A program made the translations under genes and the position numbers. From Williamsia sp. DF01-3 (GTDB lineage: Bacteria; Actinomycetota; Actinomycetes; Mycobacteriales; Mycobacteriaceae), in contig NZ_JALKFS010000005.1 of assembly GCF_023051145.1 (NCBI RefSeq), positions 3,923,733 through 3,987,732 of the forward strand: DNA of 64,000 bases, given 5' to 3'. How positions within the stretch are numbered: the first letter of the stretch is position 1; each line of letters begins with the position of its first letter. This document shows, piece after piece, positions 51,934 through 61,051 of the stretch. Below the pieces are notes generated by a model, which was not told the origin of the DNA, made no database searches, and saw only the letters and a program-made list of their open reading frames with translations.

Positions 51934-52101
51934 TCAGGCGGTCACCCCACGCAGTTCTTCACCCAATGCCGCTGCCTCGTCCGAGGTCAGCTCGACAACC
52001 AGTCGGCCGCCACCCTCGATGGGGATGCGTACAACGATTCCTCGCCCTTCCTTGGTTGCTTCAAGGGGACCGTCCCCGGTCCGTGGCTTCATCGCCGCCA
52101 T
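51934..52101 (-). CDS. DUF3117 family small protein (Rv1211-like)
   Basis: A 55-aa protein of the DUF3117 family. MKPRTGDGPLEATKEGRGIV and RLVVELTSDEAAALGEELR are the family sequence. The ATG has GGGAGCAG upstream. Function unknown. It is one of the genes kept between glgA and gpgS in mycobacteria; the tagA glycosylase usually beside it is not found here. Confidence 0.9.
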   Translation of the reverse strand: MAAMKPRTGDGPLEATKEGRGIVVRIPIEGGGRLVVELTSDEAAALGEELRGVTA

Positions 52102-52228
52102 CTCTGCTCCCTTCAGATTCGCTGCCGCAGTCGGCGTCGAAGTCTGATCTTATTCGGTCGGTGCCAATATCCGTTGACACCGCGCGGTTATACGCTGGTC
52201 GGCTTCTATAGTACGGACTACTGACGGG

Positions 52229-52549
52229 TTATTCTGCCTCTTGCGCTGGGCTTTCGACCTCATCACGCGCCTGGAGCCGGTATAGCGCCGACCTGAGTTC
52301 ATCGATTTCCCTGGCAAGCTTCTCCAGGGCCCAGTCCACTTCGCCCGCCTTATAGCCGCGGGTCACCTGTGCGAACCGGAGGGACCGGATGTCGTCGCCG
52401 GTGATCCCGGCGCGCGGCAGCCGTGTCAGCGTGGTGCCCGGTTCAAGGGGCGGAAGGTCTTCCGACCGCCCGAACACCACCCAGACAACGGCGAACACGA
52501 CACCGATCACGGCGATCATGATCAGCAGGTAGAGCAGTAACGTCAGCAC
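52229..52549 (-). CDS. DivIVA-domain membrane protein (Rv1209-like)
   Basis: A 106-aa protein with an N-terminal membrane helix (about 2-27) and a short DivIVA-like stretch, RFAQVTRGYKAGEVDWALEKL, that continues as a coiled coil. By position it matches Rv1209. A role in envelope or septum organisation is inferred. The gap to DUF3117 is 127 nt. Confidence 0.82.
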   Translation of the reverse strand: MLTLLLYLLIMIAVIGVVFAVVWVVFGRSEDLPPLEPGTTLTRLPRAGITGDDIRSLRFAQVTRGYKAGEVDWALEKLAREIDELRSALYRLQARDEVESPAQEAE

Positions 52550-52556
52550 CCATCCA

Positions 52557-53294
52557 CTATGACACCCGCTCGGCGTCCTCGAACGTCATCTCCAGGTGGC
52601 CGACCGACGATGTCATCAACGCCCGACGTCCCAGCTTCAGGCTTCGCAGCTCATCGGCGATCGGATGCGAACCCAACTGCAGATCGGCGCCACCGATGCG
52701 GGTGCGGGTGTCCTTGGTGTTGTTCAGCACCCACGGGGTCTCCCTGGTGACCCCGTCGAGATGTGAGTAGGCACGCAAGACCGTGGTGGCGCCGGAATCG
52801 GGAACCTTGATGCCCGGCCGCACCGTCAACGCAGCGATCATCTGTCCGCCCTCGCTGACGACTCCCCGCTTTGTGGCGCTGCGATGGTCGACATCGAAGT
52901 CGGCCAGTGTCTTGGGAAAGCCCCAGATGCCCCGGCCCGCAGCAAGAGTGAACTCGCCGTCGACGGGAAGTCGGTGCACGAGGGCACGTGCCCGCCCGGC
53001 AGCCAGATCCCTCAGATTCGAAACGATAGACGCGCCACGGCGTTCCCGATCACCGACGAGCAGGCACACCCCGAATTCGTTGTAGGGACCGAGATCTCCG
53101 TCCACGTAATCGACGAATACGAGCATGCACATCGCCCGGCCCGGGCGCACCTGCATCACCTGCAGCCCTGTCTGGTCGATCGCGGCCTGCGCCGCCGACG
53201 CCGAGGCGGTGAACCCGGCAACAAAACAACTCGCATCACGAACCTGTACCGGCATCTGCACCTCGGCGCCCAACACCTGATGTGCGGTGGTCAT
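52557..53294 (-). CDS. Acetoacetate decarboxylase family protein
   Basis: A 245-aa ADC-fold protein. GIWGFPKTLADFDVD is the family segment with the presumed Schiff-base Lys. Related proteins act on acetoacetate or on other beta-keto acids. The ATG overlaps the SDR stop by 4 nt, so the two are one unit, both under the KstR-like palindrome. I infer steroid or fatty-acid degradation. Confidence 0.8.
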   Translation of the reverse strand: MTTAHQVLGAEVQMPVQVRDASCFVAGFTASASAAQAAIDQTGLQVMQVRPGRAMCMLVFVDYVDGDLGPYNEFGVCLLVGDRERRGASIVSNLRDLAAGRARALVHRLPVDGEFTLAAGRGIWGFPKTLADFDVDHRSATKRGVVSEGGQMIAALTVRPGIKVPDSGATTVLRAYSHLDGVTRETPWVLNNTKDTRTRIGGADLQLGSHPIADELRSLKLGRRALMTSSVGHLEMTFEDAERVS

Positions 53295-54169
53295 GACCTT
53301 GCCTCCTCTGTGTTCTCGACTGCTCCGTCACTCTCCGTGTGGACGACTCCGCGCAAGCCCTCGGCTCCGAACAACGGCTCGAGCATGGAACTGAAGTCGG
53401 GACCGCGCCGCAGCATCTGGCCCCCGTCCACATTGATGACCTGTCCGGTGATCCAAGACGATTCGTCACCGAGCAGGAAACGCGCCAGCGCGGCGATGTC
53501 CTCCACCTCGCCGACACGAGGCAGCGGGGTGCTCACCCGGTAGTCCTCGCTCAGCGTCGCGTCGTCCACGATCATGCCCACCAATTCGGTGCGGGTCAGA
53601 CCCGGCCGGATCCCGTTGACGCGAACGTTGCTGGCGCCCAACTCGTCTGCGGCCAGCGCAACGAGGTGATCGACGCCCGACTTGGTGACGCCGTATGCCC
53701 CGAACCATCGGTGCGTATTGCTCGCCGCGATCGACGAGATGGCCACGATCGACCCGCCGCCGCCCCGTACGAGTTCGCGCCCGCCGTGCTTGATGGTGAA
53801 CATCGTGCCGTTCAGGTTGAGGTCGATGGTGCGTTTCCACGCAGCGGTGTCCATCTGGGTGATCGGGCCGATGGTCTCGCTACCGCCGGCGCACGCAACG
53901 ATTCCGTCCAGGCGCCCGGTGAGAGCCGTGGCCGCGGCCACCGCTTCCGCGACCTGATCCTCGTCGGTGATGTCGCCGGCGTGAGCGTGCACCGAACCGC
54001 CCACCAGTGCTGCGTTGAACTTGTCGGCCGTCTCGCCGAGGCGCTCGGCGTTGCGCCCGACGATCGTCACCTTGGCCCCCTGCTCGGCGAGTGCACCGGC
54101 GATTCCCGCGCCAATCCCACTGCCGCCACCGGTGACCAGAACGGACTTACCTGTCATCGAACCCGACAT
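53291..54169 (-). CDS. SDR family oxidoreductase
   Basis: A 292-aa short-chain dehydrogenase: VTGGGSGIGAGIA (NAD-binding), the ACAGG-type strand and the catalytic Tyr-Lys in AYGVTKSGVDH, then GIRPGLTRTEL. The start has GGGGAG about 8 nt upstream. It is the first gene of the pair. The KstR-like palindrome is 35 nt upstream. Confidence 0.9.
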   Translation of the reverse strand: MSGSMTGKSVLVTGGGSGIGAGIAGALAEQGAKVTIVGRNAERLGETADKFNAALVGGSVHAHAGDITDEDQVAEAVAAATALTGRLDGIVACAGGSETIGPITQMDTAAWKRTIDLNLNGTMFTIKHGGRELVRGGGGSIVAISSIAASNTHRWFGAYGVTKSGVDHLVALAADELGASNVRVNGIRPGLTRTELVGMIVDDATLSEDYRVSTPLPRVGEVEDIAALARFLLGDESSWITGQVINVDGGQMLRRGPDFSSMLEPLFGAEGLRGVVHTESDGAVENTEEARS

Positions 54170-54204
54170 CGACCAACTCCCCGAAGTGTGAAACGGACAC
54201 CTTG

Positions 54205-54220
54205 CTAGAACATGTTCTAG
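54205..54220. promoter_or_regulatory. KstR-like operator
   Basis: CTAGAACATGTTCTAG is a perfect 16-bp palindrome and fits TnnAACnnGTTnnA, the consensus of the TetR-family cholesterol-catabolism regulator KstR. It lies 35-51 nt before the SDR start. Confidence 0.7.
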
Positions 54221-54251
54221 TTACGGTAGCCGACCGGGGCGCTGCATATGC

Positions 54252-54288
54252 AAAGACGATCCACCTGCTCGGCAGGTGGATCGTCTTT
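54252..54288 (-). terminator. Terminator after gpgS
   Basis: A perfect 16-bp stem (AAAGACGATCCACCTG and its complement) around a 5-nt loop, about 28 nt after the gpgS stop. Confidence 0.9.
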
Positions 54289-54316
54289 GGTGCTGTGGTG
54301 ACGGTTGGGTCGACCG

Positions 54317-55333
54317 TTACGAGGCGCGGCGCGCTCGCGTGGTGGCCATCGGCCGCAAGGTGTTCATCGCGGGCCGATCAGCGAGGTAGACATCGGTGGT
54401 CTTGGGTGTGAAGGTGCCGTCGGGCTGGATCTTGAACTGGGTGAGCCCCACACCCGAGTCCTCGATGCCGCACCGGCCCATCAGTGTGCCGACGATCTGA
54501 CGACTCATCACCCCGAGCTCCACAAGAGGGCGGTTGCGGTGGGTGCGCACACCCAGGTTGACCTGGCCGATGCCGGCCATCCCGTAGCGGTCGTACGTGT
54601 CGACGAGCAACCCGATCTCCACTCCGTAACCGGGGGCGAAAGGAACGGCGCACAGCAGTTCTCGGGTGCCGGCGTATTCGCCTCCGAGTGGTTGCAGCAC
54701 CGCGGTGAGATCAGGTTTGAAGGACGCGAGCAGCGGCCTGGCAACCAGTTCGGTGACTCGGCCGCCTCCGTTTGCGTCCTCACCCTGACCCGTACGGAGC
54801 GGGCGTCGATAGAAGCCCTTCACCAATTGGATGTCCTCGTTGATCAGCAGCGGTCCGAGCAATTTCGGCACGAACATCGGATCGGGATCGATGAGGTCGG
54901 AGTCGACAAAAGCGATGAGATCGCCGGTGGTGGCGGCCAGCGAACGCCACAGGACTTCACCTTTACCGCGAACCGGCTCCACCTCGGGAACCGCCTCTTC
55001 ACGGGTGATCACCTGGGCACCGGCCGCGCGAGCCCGCTCGGCGGTGGCGTCGGTCGAGCCCGAGTCGAGCACCACGAGTTCATCGACCAGGGTGCCGACG
55101 AGTGGACGGATCGAGGCGATCACATCCGCGACGGTGTCTTCCTCGTTCAGCGCCGGCAGGACCACCGACACCGTGCGGCCGCGTTTTGCGGCCACCAACT
55201 CCTCGACAGACCAGTCTGGTCGGTCCCAGCTGTGATCGGCGGCCCACTCGGCCTGCGGTGAATCTTCGGGCGCGGACGCGATGGGCGTCCAGACGCGGTC
55301 GGACCTTCCAGTGACGTGTTTTCCAGCGGTCAT
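54317..55333 (-). CDS. gpgS: Glucosyl-3-phosphoglycerate synthase GpgS
   Basis: A 338-aa GT81 enzyme making glucosylglycerate phosphate, the first committed step of methylglucose lipopolysaccharide. The fold starts at TVSVVLPALNEEDTVADVI, the metal-binding DSD is at 144-146 and the acceptor region follows. It overlaps the folP2 stop by 4 nt (ATGA). Order matches Rv1208. A perfect hairpin lies downstream. Confidence 0.95.
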   Translation of the reverse strand: MTAGKHVTGRSDRVWTPIASAPEDSPQAEWAADHSWDRPDWSVEELVAAKRGRTVSVVLPALNEEDTVADVIASIRPLVGTLVDELVVLDSGSTDATAERARAAGAQVITREEAVPEVEPVRGKGEVLWRSLAATTGDLIAFVDSDLIDPDPMFVPKLLGPLLINEDIQLVKGFYRRPLRTGQGEDANGGGRVTELVARPLLASFKPDLTAVLQPLGGEYAGTRELLCAVPFAPGYGVEIGLLVDTYDRYGMAGIGQVNLGVRTHRNRPLVELGVMSRQIVGTLMGRCGIEDSGVGLTQFKIQPDGTFTPKTTDVYLADRPAMNTLRPMATTRARRAS

Positions 55334-56295
55334 GCCAAACCCCTTACTGTTCGGGCAGGTGGTCTGGTCCCGGCTATTGCGGCAACCATCTCGACCACCC
55401 TTCGTGTGGCGGCAACCTCGTGAACGCGAAACACTCGTGCTCCCGCCGAAGCGGCAAGTGCTGTCGCGGCCAGTGTCCCCTCCAGCCGATCTTCCAGGCC
55501 TACCCCTAGAGTCTCCCCTACAAAATCCTTGTTGCTCAGTGCCATCAGCACTGGCCAGCCGGTATTAACCAGAACGTTCACCTGGCGTAACAAAGCCAAC
55601 CCGTGATGAGTGTTCTTACCGAAGTCATGCGTCGGATCGATGACAATCGAATCACGGCGCACACCTGCGGCAGCCGCGCGGTCGGCAGCTGTTGTCACCT
55701 CCGCGAGCACGTCGGCCACCACGTCGGGGTACCGAACCCTGTGGGGGCGGGTACGCGGCACGGCTCCCCCGGTGTGCGAACAGACGATGCCCGCCGACAT
55801 CTCGGCGGCCACCGAGACCAGGTCTGGATCGGCCCCCGCCCACGTGTCGTTGATCAGATCCGCTCCGGCGTCCACTGCTTTGCGGGCCACATCGGCGCGC
55901 CATGTGTCGACGCTGATGATGAGATCCGGGTGCCGGTTGCGGATCCACTCGACCATCGGCAACACCCGGTCGATTTCCTCTGCGGCATCCACGTCGGCAC
56001 CGGGACCCGCCTTCACCCCGCCGATGTCAACGATGTCGGCACCCTCGGCGACGACCTGCTCGACTCGGGACTTCGCGCCGTCGTCGGTGAAGCTGGACCC
56101 ACGGTCGTAGAACGAATCAGGTGTCCGATTGACGATCGCCATGACCAACGCACGATCCGTGACCACCGCACGGCCGCAGAGGGTCGGCGACACCGGCGCA
56201 TGCGCCGACCACGCGTCAGGCCTGACGGTCTGCGCGCTCGGGATCGACTTATCCGCGGGGGACTTTGGCACCGGCAACGTCATCGGGGTACTCAT
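55330..56295 (-). CDS. folP2: Dihydropteroate synthase-like protein FolP2
   Basis: A 321-aa TIM-barrel protein of the DHPS family: AIVNRTPDSFYDRG, the TWRADVARKAVDAGADLINDTWAG segment and DPTHDFGKNTHH. Mycobacterial FolP2 has lost DHPS activity and is thought to support another step, such as MGLP. The start at 56295 lies inside the upstream fadD6 reading frame (47 nt overlap); an ATG at 56283 is possible. Confidence 0.88.
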   Translation of the reverse strand: MSTPMTLPVPKSPADKSIPSAQTVRPDAWSAHAPVSPTLCGRAVVTDRALVMAIVNRTPDSFYDRGSSFTDDGAKSRVEQVVAEGADIVDIGGVKAGPGADVDAAEEIDRVLPMVEWIRNRHPDLIISVDTWRADVARKAVDAGADLINDTWAGADPDLVSVAAEMSAGIVCSHTGGAVPRTRPHRVRYPDVVADVLAEVTTAADRAAAAGVRRDSIVIDPTHDFGKNTHHGLALLRQVNVLVNTGWPVLMALSNKDFVGETLGVGLEDRLEGTLAATALAASAGARVFRVHEVAATRRVVEMVAAIAGTRPPARTVRGLA

Positions 56296-58030
56296 CGTAG
56301 AACTCGATGTACCCGTCCTCGCTACCGGTCAAAACATAAAGCGCATCGTCGCCGACGTCCGTGTAACCCTGATCGCGCAGCTCGACCTTCCGGTTCTTGA
56401 ACGTCGATGTCTGCTCGAGCTGATCCACGACTCGGAGGAACAGCGGGACCGCGTACGGGGGCAGCTCGTCGTACAGGTGTTTCGCAAGCGCCTTCGGGTC
56501 CAGGTCGGCGCCCTCGCGGACGGTCACCGAGGCCATTCCGGCCTTGCCGTCACTGCCCGGCACCTCCACGCCGTAGACCACGGCCTGATCGAGGGTGTCG
56601 ACGCCTGCGAGAGCACCCTCGACCTCGGTGGTCGCGACGTTCTCGCCTTTCCAGCGGAAGGTGTCACCGAGCCGGTCGACAAAGGCGATGTGCGACATAC
56701 CGAGATCGCGCACGAGGTCACCGGAGTTGAACCAGCGGTCACCGTCCTTGAACGCGTCGGAGATGATCTTCTTGTTCGACGCCTCTTCATCGGTGTAGCC
56801 ATCGAAGGGCACTCGGTCGGAGATCTCTGAGATGAGCAGTCCCGCTTCACCTTTCGAGACCTTTGTCAGGCGACCGTCGCCATTGCGTTTCGGGTCGCCC
56901 GTCTCGTGGTCGTACTCGACGACCTTGTACGGCAGCGGGCAGAACCCCGCGGTGCGGGTCAGGTTGAACACGTTGATGAATGCCAGGTTGAGCTCGGAGG
57001 CGCCGTAGAACTCGACAACCCGCTCGATGCCGAAGCGTTGGGTGAATTTCTCCCAGATCTCGGCCCGCATGCCGTTGCCGACGATCACCTTCACGCCATG
57101 GCTGCGGTCGGTCGGCTTCTCGGGCTGGGCCATCAGGTACCGGCAGAGTTCGCCGATGTAGCAGAACGCAGTGGCCCGGTTCTGGATCACGTCGTCCCAG
57201 AAGCGGGACGCCGAGAACGACTTGCCGATCGCGAGGCATGCGCCGGACGCCAGCACCGACGACAGCGCGACTGTCAGTGCATTGTTGTGGTAGAGCGGCA
57301 GCGCCGAATACATGGTGTCGCTGTGACGAAGCCGCACCCCCATGCCGCCGATGCCGTCCATGCTGGTCATCCAGCGGTAGTGCGACATGATGCTGGCCTT
57401 CGGCATCCCGGTGGTGCCAGAGGTGAAAATGTAGAACGCCTTGGTCTTTGCGGGAAGCCCGGCGGTGACCGCAGGATTCTCTTCGCTCAGACCTTCGGTG
57501 GCCTCGTCGAGCTCATCGAAGTCAACTGTGACCGAGGGCAGCACGTGGTCGTCATCGATCGATTCGAGGGCCTCGCGAACCTCCGGGTCGACCACGAGAA
57601 CGGTGGCCTCGAGGATCCCGAGGCTGTGGGTGAGCACCTTCCCACGCTGGTTGTAGTTCAGCATCCCCGCCACCGCGCCGAGCTTCACCGCGGCGATCAT
57701 CACCAGGAGCGTCTGTGGATGGTTCTTCGCGAGTACGCCGACGACGTCGCCCTGTCCCACACCGTTCTTGCTGAAGAAATCGGCATAGCGGTTGATCCGG
57801 CGATTGGCCTCACCGTAGGTGATGGAATTGCCCTCGAACCGGATGAAAGGCCGCTCGGGGTGTTTGGCCACCAGCGAGTTGAACACCGACCCGATCGTCG
57901 ACTCCGCCGACGGCCTGCGAAGGATCAGCCCCGGTGCGTGCCTGACGATGCCGGGTACGTCCGGCACCATTGCAAGCGCGCCCTTCGCGACGTCGAGAAG
58001 TCCAACACTTGTCCGGGATTCACTTGCCAC
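56249..58030 (-). CDS. fadD6: Fatty-acyl-CoA synthetase FadD6
   Basis: A 593-aa ANL-superfamily enzyme activating fatty acids to CoA esters. The ATP/AMP motif is YIFTSGTTGMPKASIMSH, then GYTDEEASNKK and the C-terminal hinge. The GTG at 58030 has GGAG upstream. The gene order LOG, fadD6, folP2, gpgS matches Rv1205-Rv1208, so lipid tailoring of MGLP is inferred. Confidence 0.93.
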   Translation of the reverse strand: MASESRTSVGLLDVAKGALAMVPDVPGIVRHAPGLILRRPSAESTIGSVFNSLVAKHPERPFIRFEGNSITYGEANRRINRYADFFSKNGVGQGDVVGVLAKNHPQTLLVMIAAVKLGAVAGMLNYNQRGKVLTHSLGILEATVLVVDPEVREALESIDDDHVLPSVTVDFDELDEATEGLSEENPAVTAGLPAKTKAFYIFTSGTTGMPKASIMSHYRWMTSMDGIGGMGVRLRHSDTMYSALPLYHNNALTVALSSVLASGACLAIGKSFSASRFWDDVIQNRATAFCYIGELCRYLMAQPEKPTDRSHGVKVIVGNGMRAEIWEKFTQRFGIERVVEFYGASELNLAFINVFNLTRTAGFCPLPYKVVEYDHETGDPKRNGDGRLTKVSKGEAGLLISEISDRVPFDGYTDEEASNKKIISDAFKDGDRWFNSGDLVRDLGMSHIAFVDRLGDTFRWKGENVATTEVEGALAGVDTLDQAVVYGVEVPGSDGKAGMASVTVREGADLDPKALAKHLYDELPPYAVPLFLRVVDQLEQTSTFKNRKVELRDQGYTDVGDDALYVLTGSEDGYIEFYDEYPDDVAGAKVPRG

Positions 58031-58114
58031 CTGAGCTCCGATGCTTGTCCGTTGTGCCCCCAAACGAGCTCCGTAGAGCTCCGCACGGCACATTCGCGAT
58101 GAGGTTACCGATAT

Positions 58115-58654
58115 TCACAGATAAATATTGCACGCTGCCAAAGCGTCGCGGACCGACTTGGTGACCACAAGCCGATCGAGTGCATGCGTGGAGACGAATC
58201 CGGTTGTCGTCAGGTCACGCAACCACCGCACGAGCGGGTCGTAATGTCCTCCGGGATCGAGCAGGACCACGGGCTTGTCGTGCATCCCGAGGTAGCCGGC
58301 CGTCCACGTCTCGAACAGCTCTTCGAGCGTCCCGATACCTCCGGGCAGGGTGATGAACGCATCGGCCCGATCGTCCATCTGCTGCTTGCGCTCACGCATG
58401 GTGTCAGTCACGACGAGTTCGTCGGCGTCGGTGTCAGCGACTTCGCGGTGCACCAGAGCTTTGGGGATGATCCCTACCGTGTGGCCACCGGCGTCGCGGG
58501 TTGCCTGTGCCACCGCACCCATCATGGACACGTTGCCGCCCCCGGACACCAGCGTGTTCCCGGTGCTACCGATGGCGGTGCCGAGCTCGGCCGCCAACTG
58601 TAGGTACTCGGCGGGCACTGGTCCGGAAGCGCAATACACGCAGATCGAACTCAT
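58115..58654 (-). CDS. LOG family protein 1 (cytokinin riboside 5'-monophosphate phosphoribohydrolase)
   Basis: A 179-aa LOG protein, similar to Rv1205. GGGNVSMMGAVAQA binds the nucleotide and PGGIGTLEEL is the PGGxGTxxE signature. It releases a free base from a 5'-monophosphate. It overlaps LOG protein 2 by 4 nt. Confidence 0.93.
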   Translation of the reverse strand: MSSICVYCASGPVPAEYLQLAAELGTAIGSTGNTLVSGGGNVSMMGAVAQATRDAGGHTVGIIPKALVHREVADTDADELVVTDTMRERKQQMDDRADAFITLPGGIGTLEELFETWTAGYLGMHDKPVVLLDPGGHYDPLVRWLRDLTTTGFVSTHALDRLVVTKSVRDALAACNIYL

Positions 58655-59397
58655 GACTTGGCCTGCCGCTGGCGCGACTCGTCCACGATCGCGACTGCTT
58701 CGGTCACCGAATCGGTCACCTGCAGGAGCTCGATGTCGGTTTCGGACACCAGGCCCTCACCGGCCATCGTCGTGCGGACCCAGGCCAAGAGCGGTTCCCA
58801 GAAGTCTTTGCCCAACAAGACGATCGGGAATTGGACCACCTTGCGGGTCTGCACCAGCGTGAGAGCCTCGAAGAGTTCGTCGAGTGTTCCGAAGCCGCCG
58901 GGCAAACAGATGAAAGCCTGCGCATACTTCACGAACATCGTCTTACGGACGAAGAAGTACCGGAAATTGATGCCGAGGTCGACCCATTCGTTCAGGTTCT
59001 GCTCGAACGGCAGCTCGATGCCGAGCCCGATGGAGTAACCGCCGTTCTCGCAGGCGCCGCGATTGACCGCTTCCATCAGACCGGGTCCGCCACCGGTGAT
59101 CACCGGATACCCCGCGTCGGCCAGCGCCGCACCCAGCTCGCGGCCCAATTCGTAGAACGGAGAACCTGGTTGCACTCGGGCCGAACCGAACACGGTCACC
59201 GCGGACGAAACCGTCGAGAGGGTGTCGAAACCCTCGACGAATTCGGACTGGATGCGCAGTACCCTCCAGGGGTCACGTGCCGAATCGGGTGATCGCAGCA
59301 GGCGCTGGTCGGTGGTCTGAACAGGCTTGTCGTGATCCTCGCGGATCCGGGCCGCCCCGCGATAGCTGAGCCGGGTGTCTCGGTCGGGTGTTGACAT
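58651..59397 (-). CDS. LOG family protein 2 (TIGR00730)
   Basis: A 248-aa LOG-family paralogue with an extra N-terminal stretch of about 60 aa. VTVFGSARVQPGSPFYELGRE, GGGPGLMEAVNRGA and PGGFGTLDELFEALTLVQT are the family motifs. It is co-translated with LOG 1. Whether it acts on cytokinin-like nucleotides or differs in substrate is unknown. Confidence 0.9.
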   Translation of the reverse strand: MSTPDRDTRLSYRGAARIREDHDKPVQTTDQRLLRSPDSARDPWRVLRIQSEFVEGFDTLSTVSSAVTVFGSARVQPGSPFYELGRELGAALADAGYPVITGGGPGLMEAVNRGACENGGYSIGLGIELPFEQNLNEWVDLGINFRYFFVRKTMFVKYAQAFICLPGGFGTLDELFEALTLVQTRKVVQFPIVLLGKDFWEPLLAWVRTTMAGEGLVSETDIELLQVTDSVTEAVAIVDESRQRQAKS

Positions 59398-59446
59398 GCC
59401 ACGACGCTAGCAACGGTCGACAGATGTCGGCCCCTCGAGCAGTCGG

Positions 59447-60550
59447 TCAGGTGGTGAGATACCGCCGCAGGACGTCGGCCACCTCGGTGATCTGTGCTGT
59501 GGGCACCCGTTCATCGCGTTTGTGCGCGAGATTCGGGTCACCCGGCCCGAAATTGACCGCCGGGATCCCGAGCGCTGAGAACCGGGACACATCGGTCCAC
59601 CCGTACTTCGCCCGGAACTGCCCGCCTGCTGCCTCGACCAGGGCCGCGGCCGCCGGATGCCCGAGTCCGGGCAGCGCTCCCGCCGCCGAATCCGTCACTT
59701 CGAAGGTCACTGCGCCCGAGGCGATCTCGTCCGCGAACAGCTGGCGGACGTGGTCGGTCGCCTGCTCCACCGACCGATCGGGTGCGAACCGGAAATTCAC
59801 GTCGACGCTCGCCACGTCGGGCACGACGTTCCCGGCGACACCGCCCTCGATCCGTACGGCCGACAGCCCTTCCCGGTATTCGCACCCGTCGATGTCCACT
59901 CGGCGCGCCTCGTAGGCGGCCAGGGCGTGGAGCACCGAGCCCAGCTTGTGGATCGCATTGTCGCCCAGCCAGGAGCGAGCCGAGTGGGCGCGCACACCCG
60001 CGGTGCTCAACCTCACCCGCAGGGTGCCCTGGCAACCCGCCTCGATCTGGCCGGCAGTGGGCTCACCCAGGATGGCGACGTCTCCGGCGAGCCACTGCGG
60101 CAATTCGCGCTCGATGACACCGAGGCCGTTGTATTTCGCGGCGATCTCTTCGCAGTCGTAGAAGATCAGGGTCAGATCACAGTTCGGGTCGTCGAGTGTG
60201 GCGGCGAGGTGCAGGAAAACCGCATCGCCGGACTTCATGTCGACCGTGCCGCAACCGTGGAGCACGTCACCCTCACTGCCGACCGTCTCACGGCGACTCG
60301 GGACGTTGTCGGCGATGGGGACGGTGTCGAGGTGACCGGCCAGCACCACTCGACGGGGCTTACCGCGATCGGTGCGGGCGAGCACCCGGTTGCCGTGGCG
60401 CAGCACCTCGAAACCGGAGGTCTGCTCGCGTATCGCGGTCTCCACGGCATCCGCGATCACGGCTTCGTCATGACTGACACTGGGGATGTCGACGAGCGCC
60501 GCCGTCAGGTCGATCGGGTCGGCGCGCAGGTCAAGGGCCGGAATACTCAC
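59447..60550 (-). CDS. dapE: Succinyl-diaminopimelate desuccinylase DapE
   Basis: A 367-aa M20-family metallohydrolase for lysine and peptidoglycan diaminopimelate synthesis. Zinc ligands: [10 protein letters not shown] (His, Asp), [14 protein letters not shown] and the late [15 protein letters not shown] chose GTG at 60550: TACGGT is 7 nt before it (leaderless); an upstream GTG at 60559 is within that box. Confidence 0.92.
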   Translation of the reverse strand: MSIPALDLRADPIDLTAALVDIPSVSHDEAVIADAVETAIREQTSGFEVLRHGNRVLARTDRGKPRRVVLAGHLDTVPIADNVPSRRETVGSEGDVLHGCGTVDMKSGDAVFLHLAATLDDPNCDLTLIFYDCEEIAAKYNGLGVIERELPQWLAGDVAILGEPTAGQIEAGCQGTLRVRLSTAGVRAHSARSWLGDNAIHKLGSVLHALAAYEARRVDIDGCEYREGLSAVRIEGGVAGNVVPDVASVDVNFRFAPDRSVEQATDHVRQLFADEIASGAVTFEVTDSAAGALPGLGHPAAAALVEAAGGQFRAKYGWTDVSRFSALGIPAVNFGPGDPNLAHKRDERVPTAQITEVADVLRRYLTT

Positions 60551-60649
60551 GTGGTTCACCGTAGTCGCCCACCGCTCCCCCGCACGAGTTGTCCACGTCG
60601 TCCGAAACGTTCATGACCGATGCCCGGCCAGGCAAATACGTTGACGCTC

Positions 60650-61051
60650 ATGAAAACGCCGATGCCGATCCTCAATGCGCTGTCCATCGTGGTCGAAGAC
60701 ATGGCCGCCTCGATCGCGTTCTACCGAGCGTGTGGTCTCGAGTTCGCAGACGACGGGGTTGATGCCCCTCATACCGAGTCGACTGCATTCGGGGGATTCC
60801 GGATCCTGCTCGACACCGCCCGCAGCATCGCCGAGTTCGACCCCGCATGGTCGACGCTCGCGAAGGGTGGACGGATCTCGTTGGCATTCGAATGCGCTGA
60901 CCCGGCCGAGGTGGATTCTCGATACGCGGAACTGACCGGAGCCGGACACACCGGCCGGCTCGAACCGTTCGACGCGTTCTGGGGCCAGCGCTACGCGACC
61001 GTCGTCGATCCCGATGGGAACAGCGTCGACTTCTACGCCCCCTCGACCTGA
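60650..61051 (+). CDS. VOC/glyoxalase family protein
   Basis: A 133-aa single VOC (vicinal oxygen chelate) domain: ALSIVVEDMAASIAFYRACG at the start and YATVVDPDGNSVDFYAP at the end. It may bind a metal or a small molecule; substrate unknown. A TACGTT box is 7 nt before the ATG (leaderless). The 3' end overlaps the AraC gene by 19 nt on the other strand. Confidence 0.88.
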   Translation: MKTPMPILNALSIVVEDMAASIAFYRACGLEFADDGVDAPHTESTAFGGFRILLDTARSIAEFDPAWSTLAKGGRISLAFECADPAEVDSRYAELTGAGHTGRLEPFDAFWGQRYATVVDPDGNSVDFYAPST

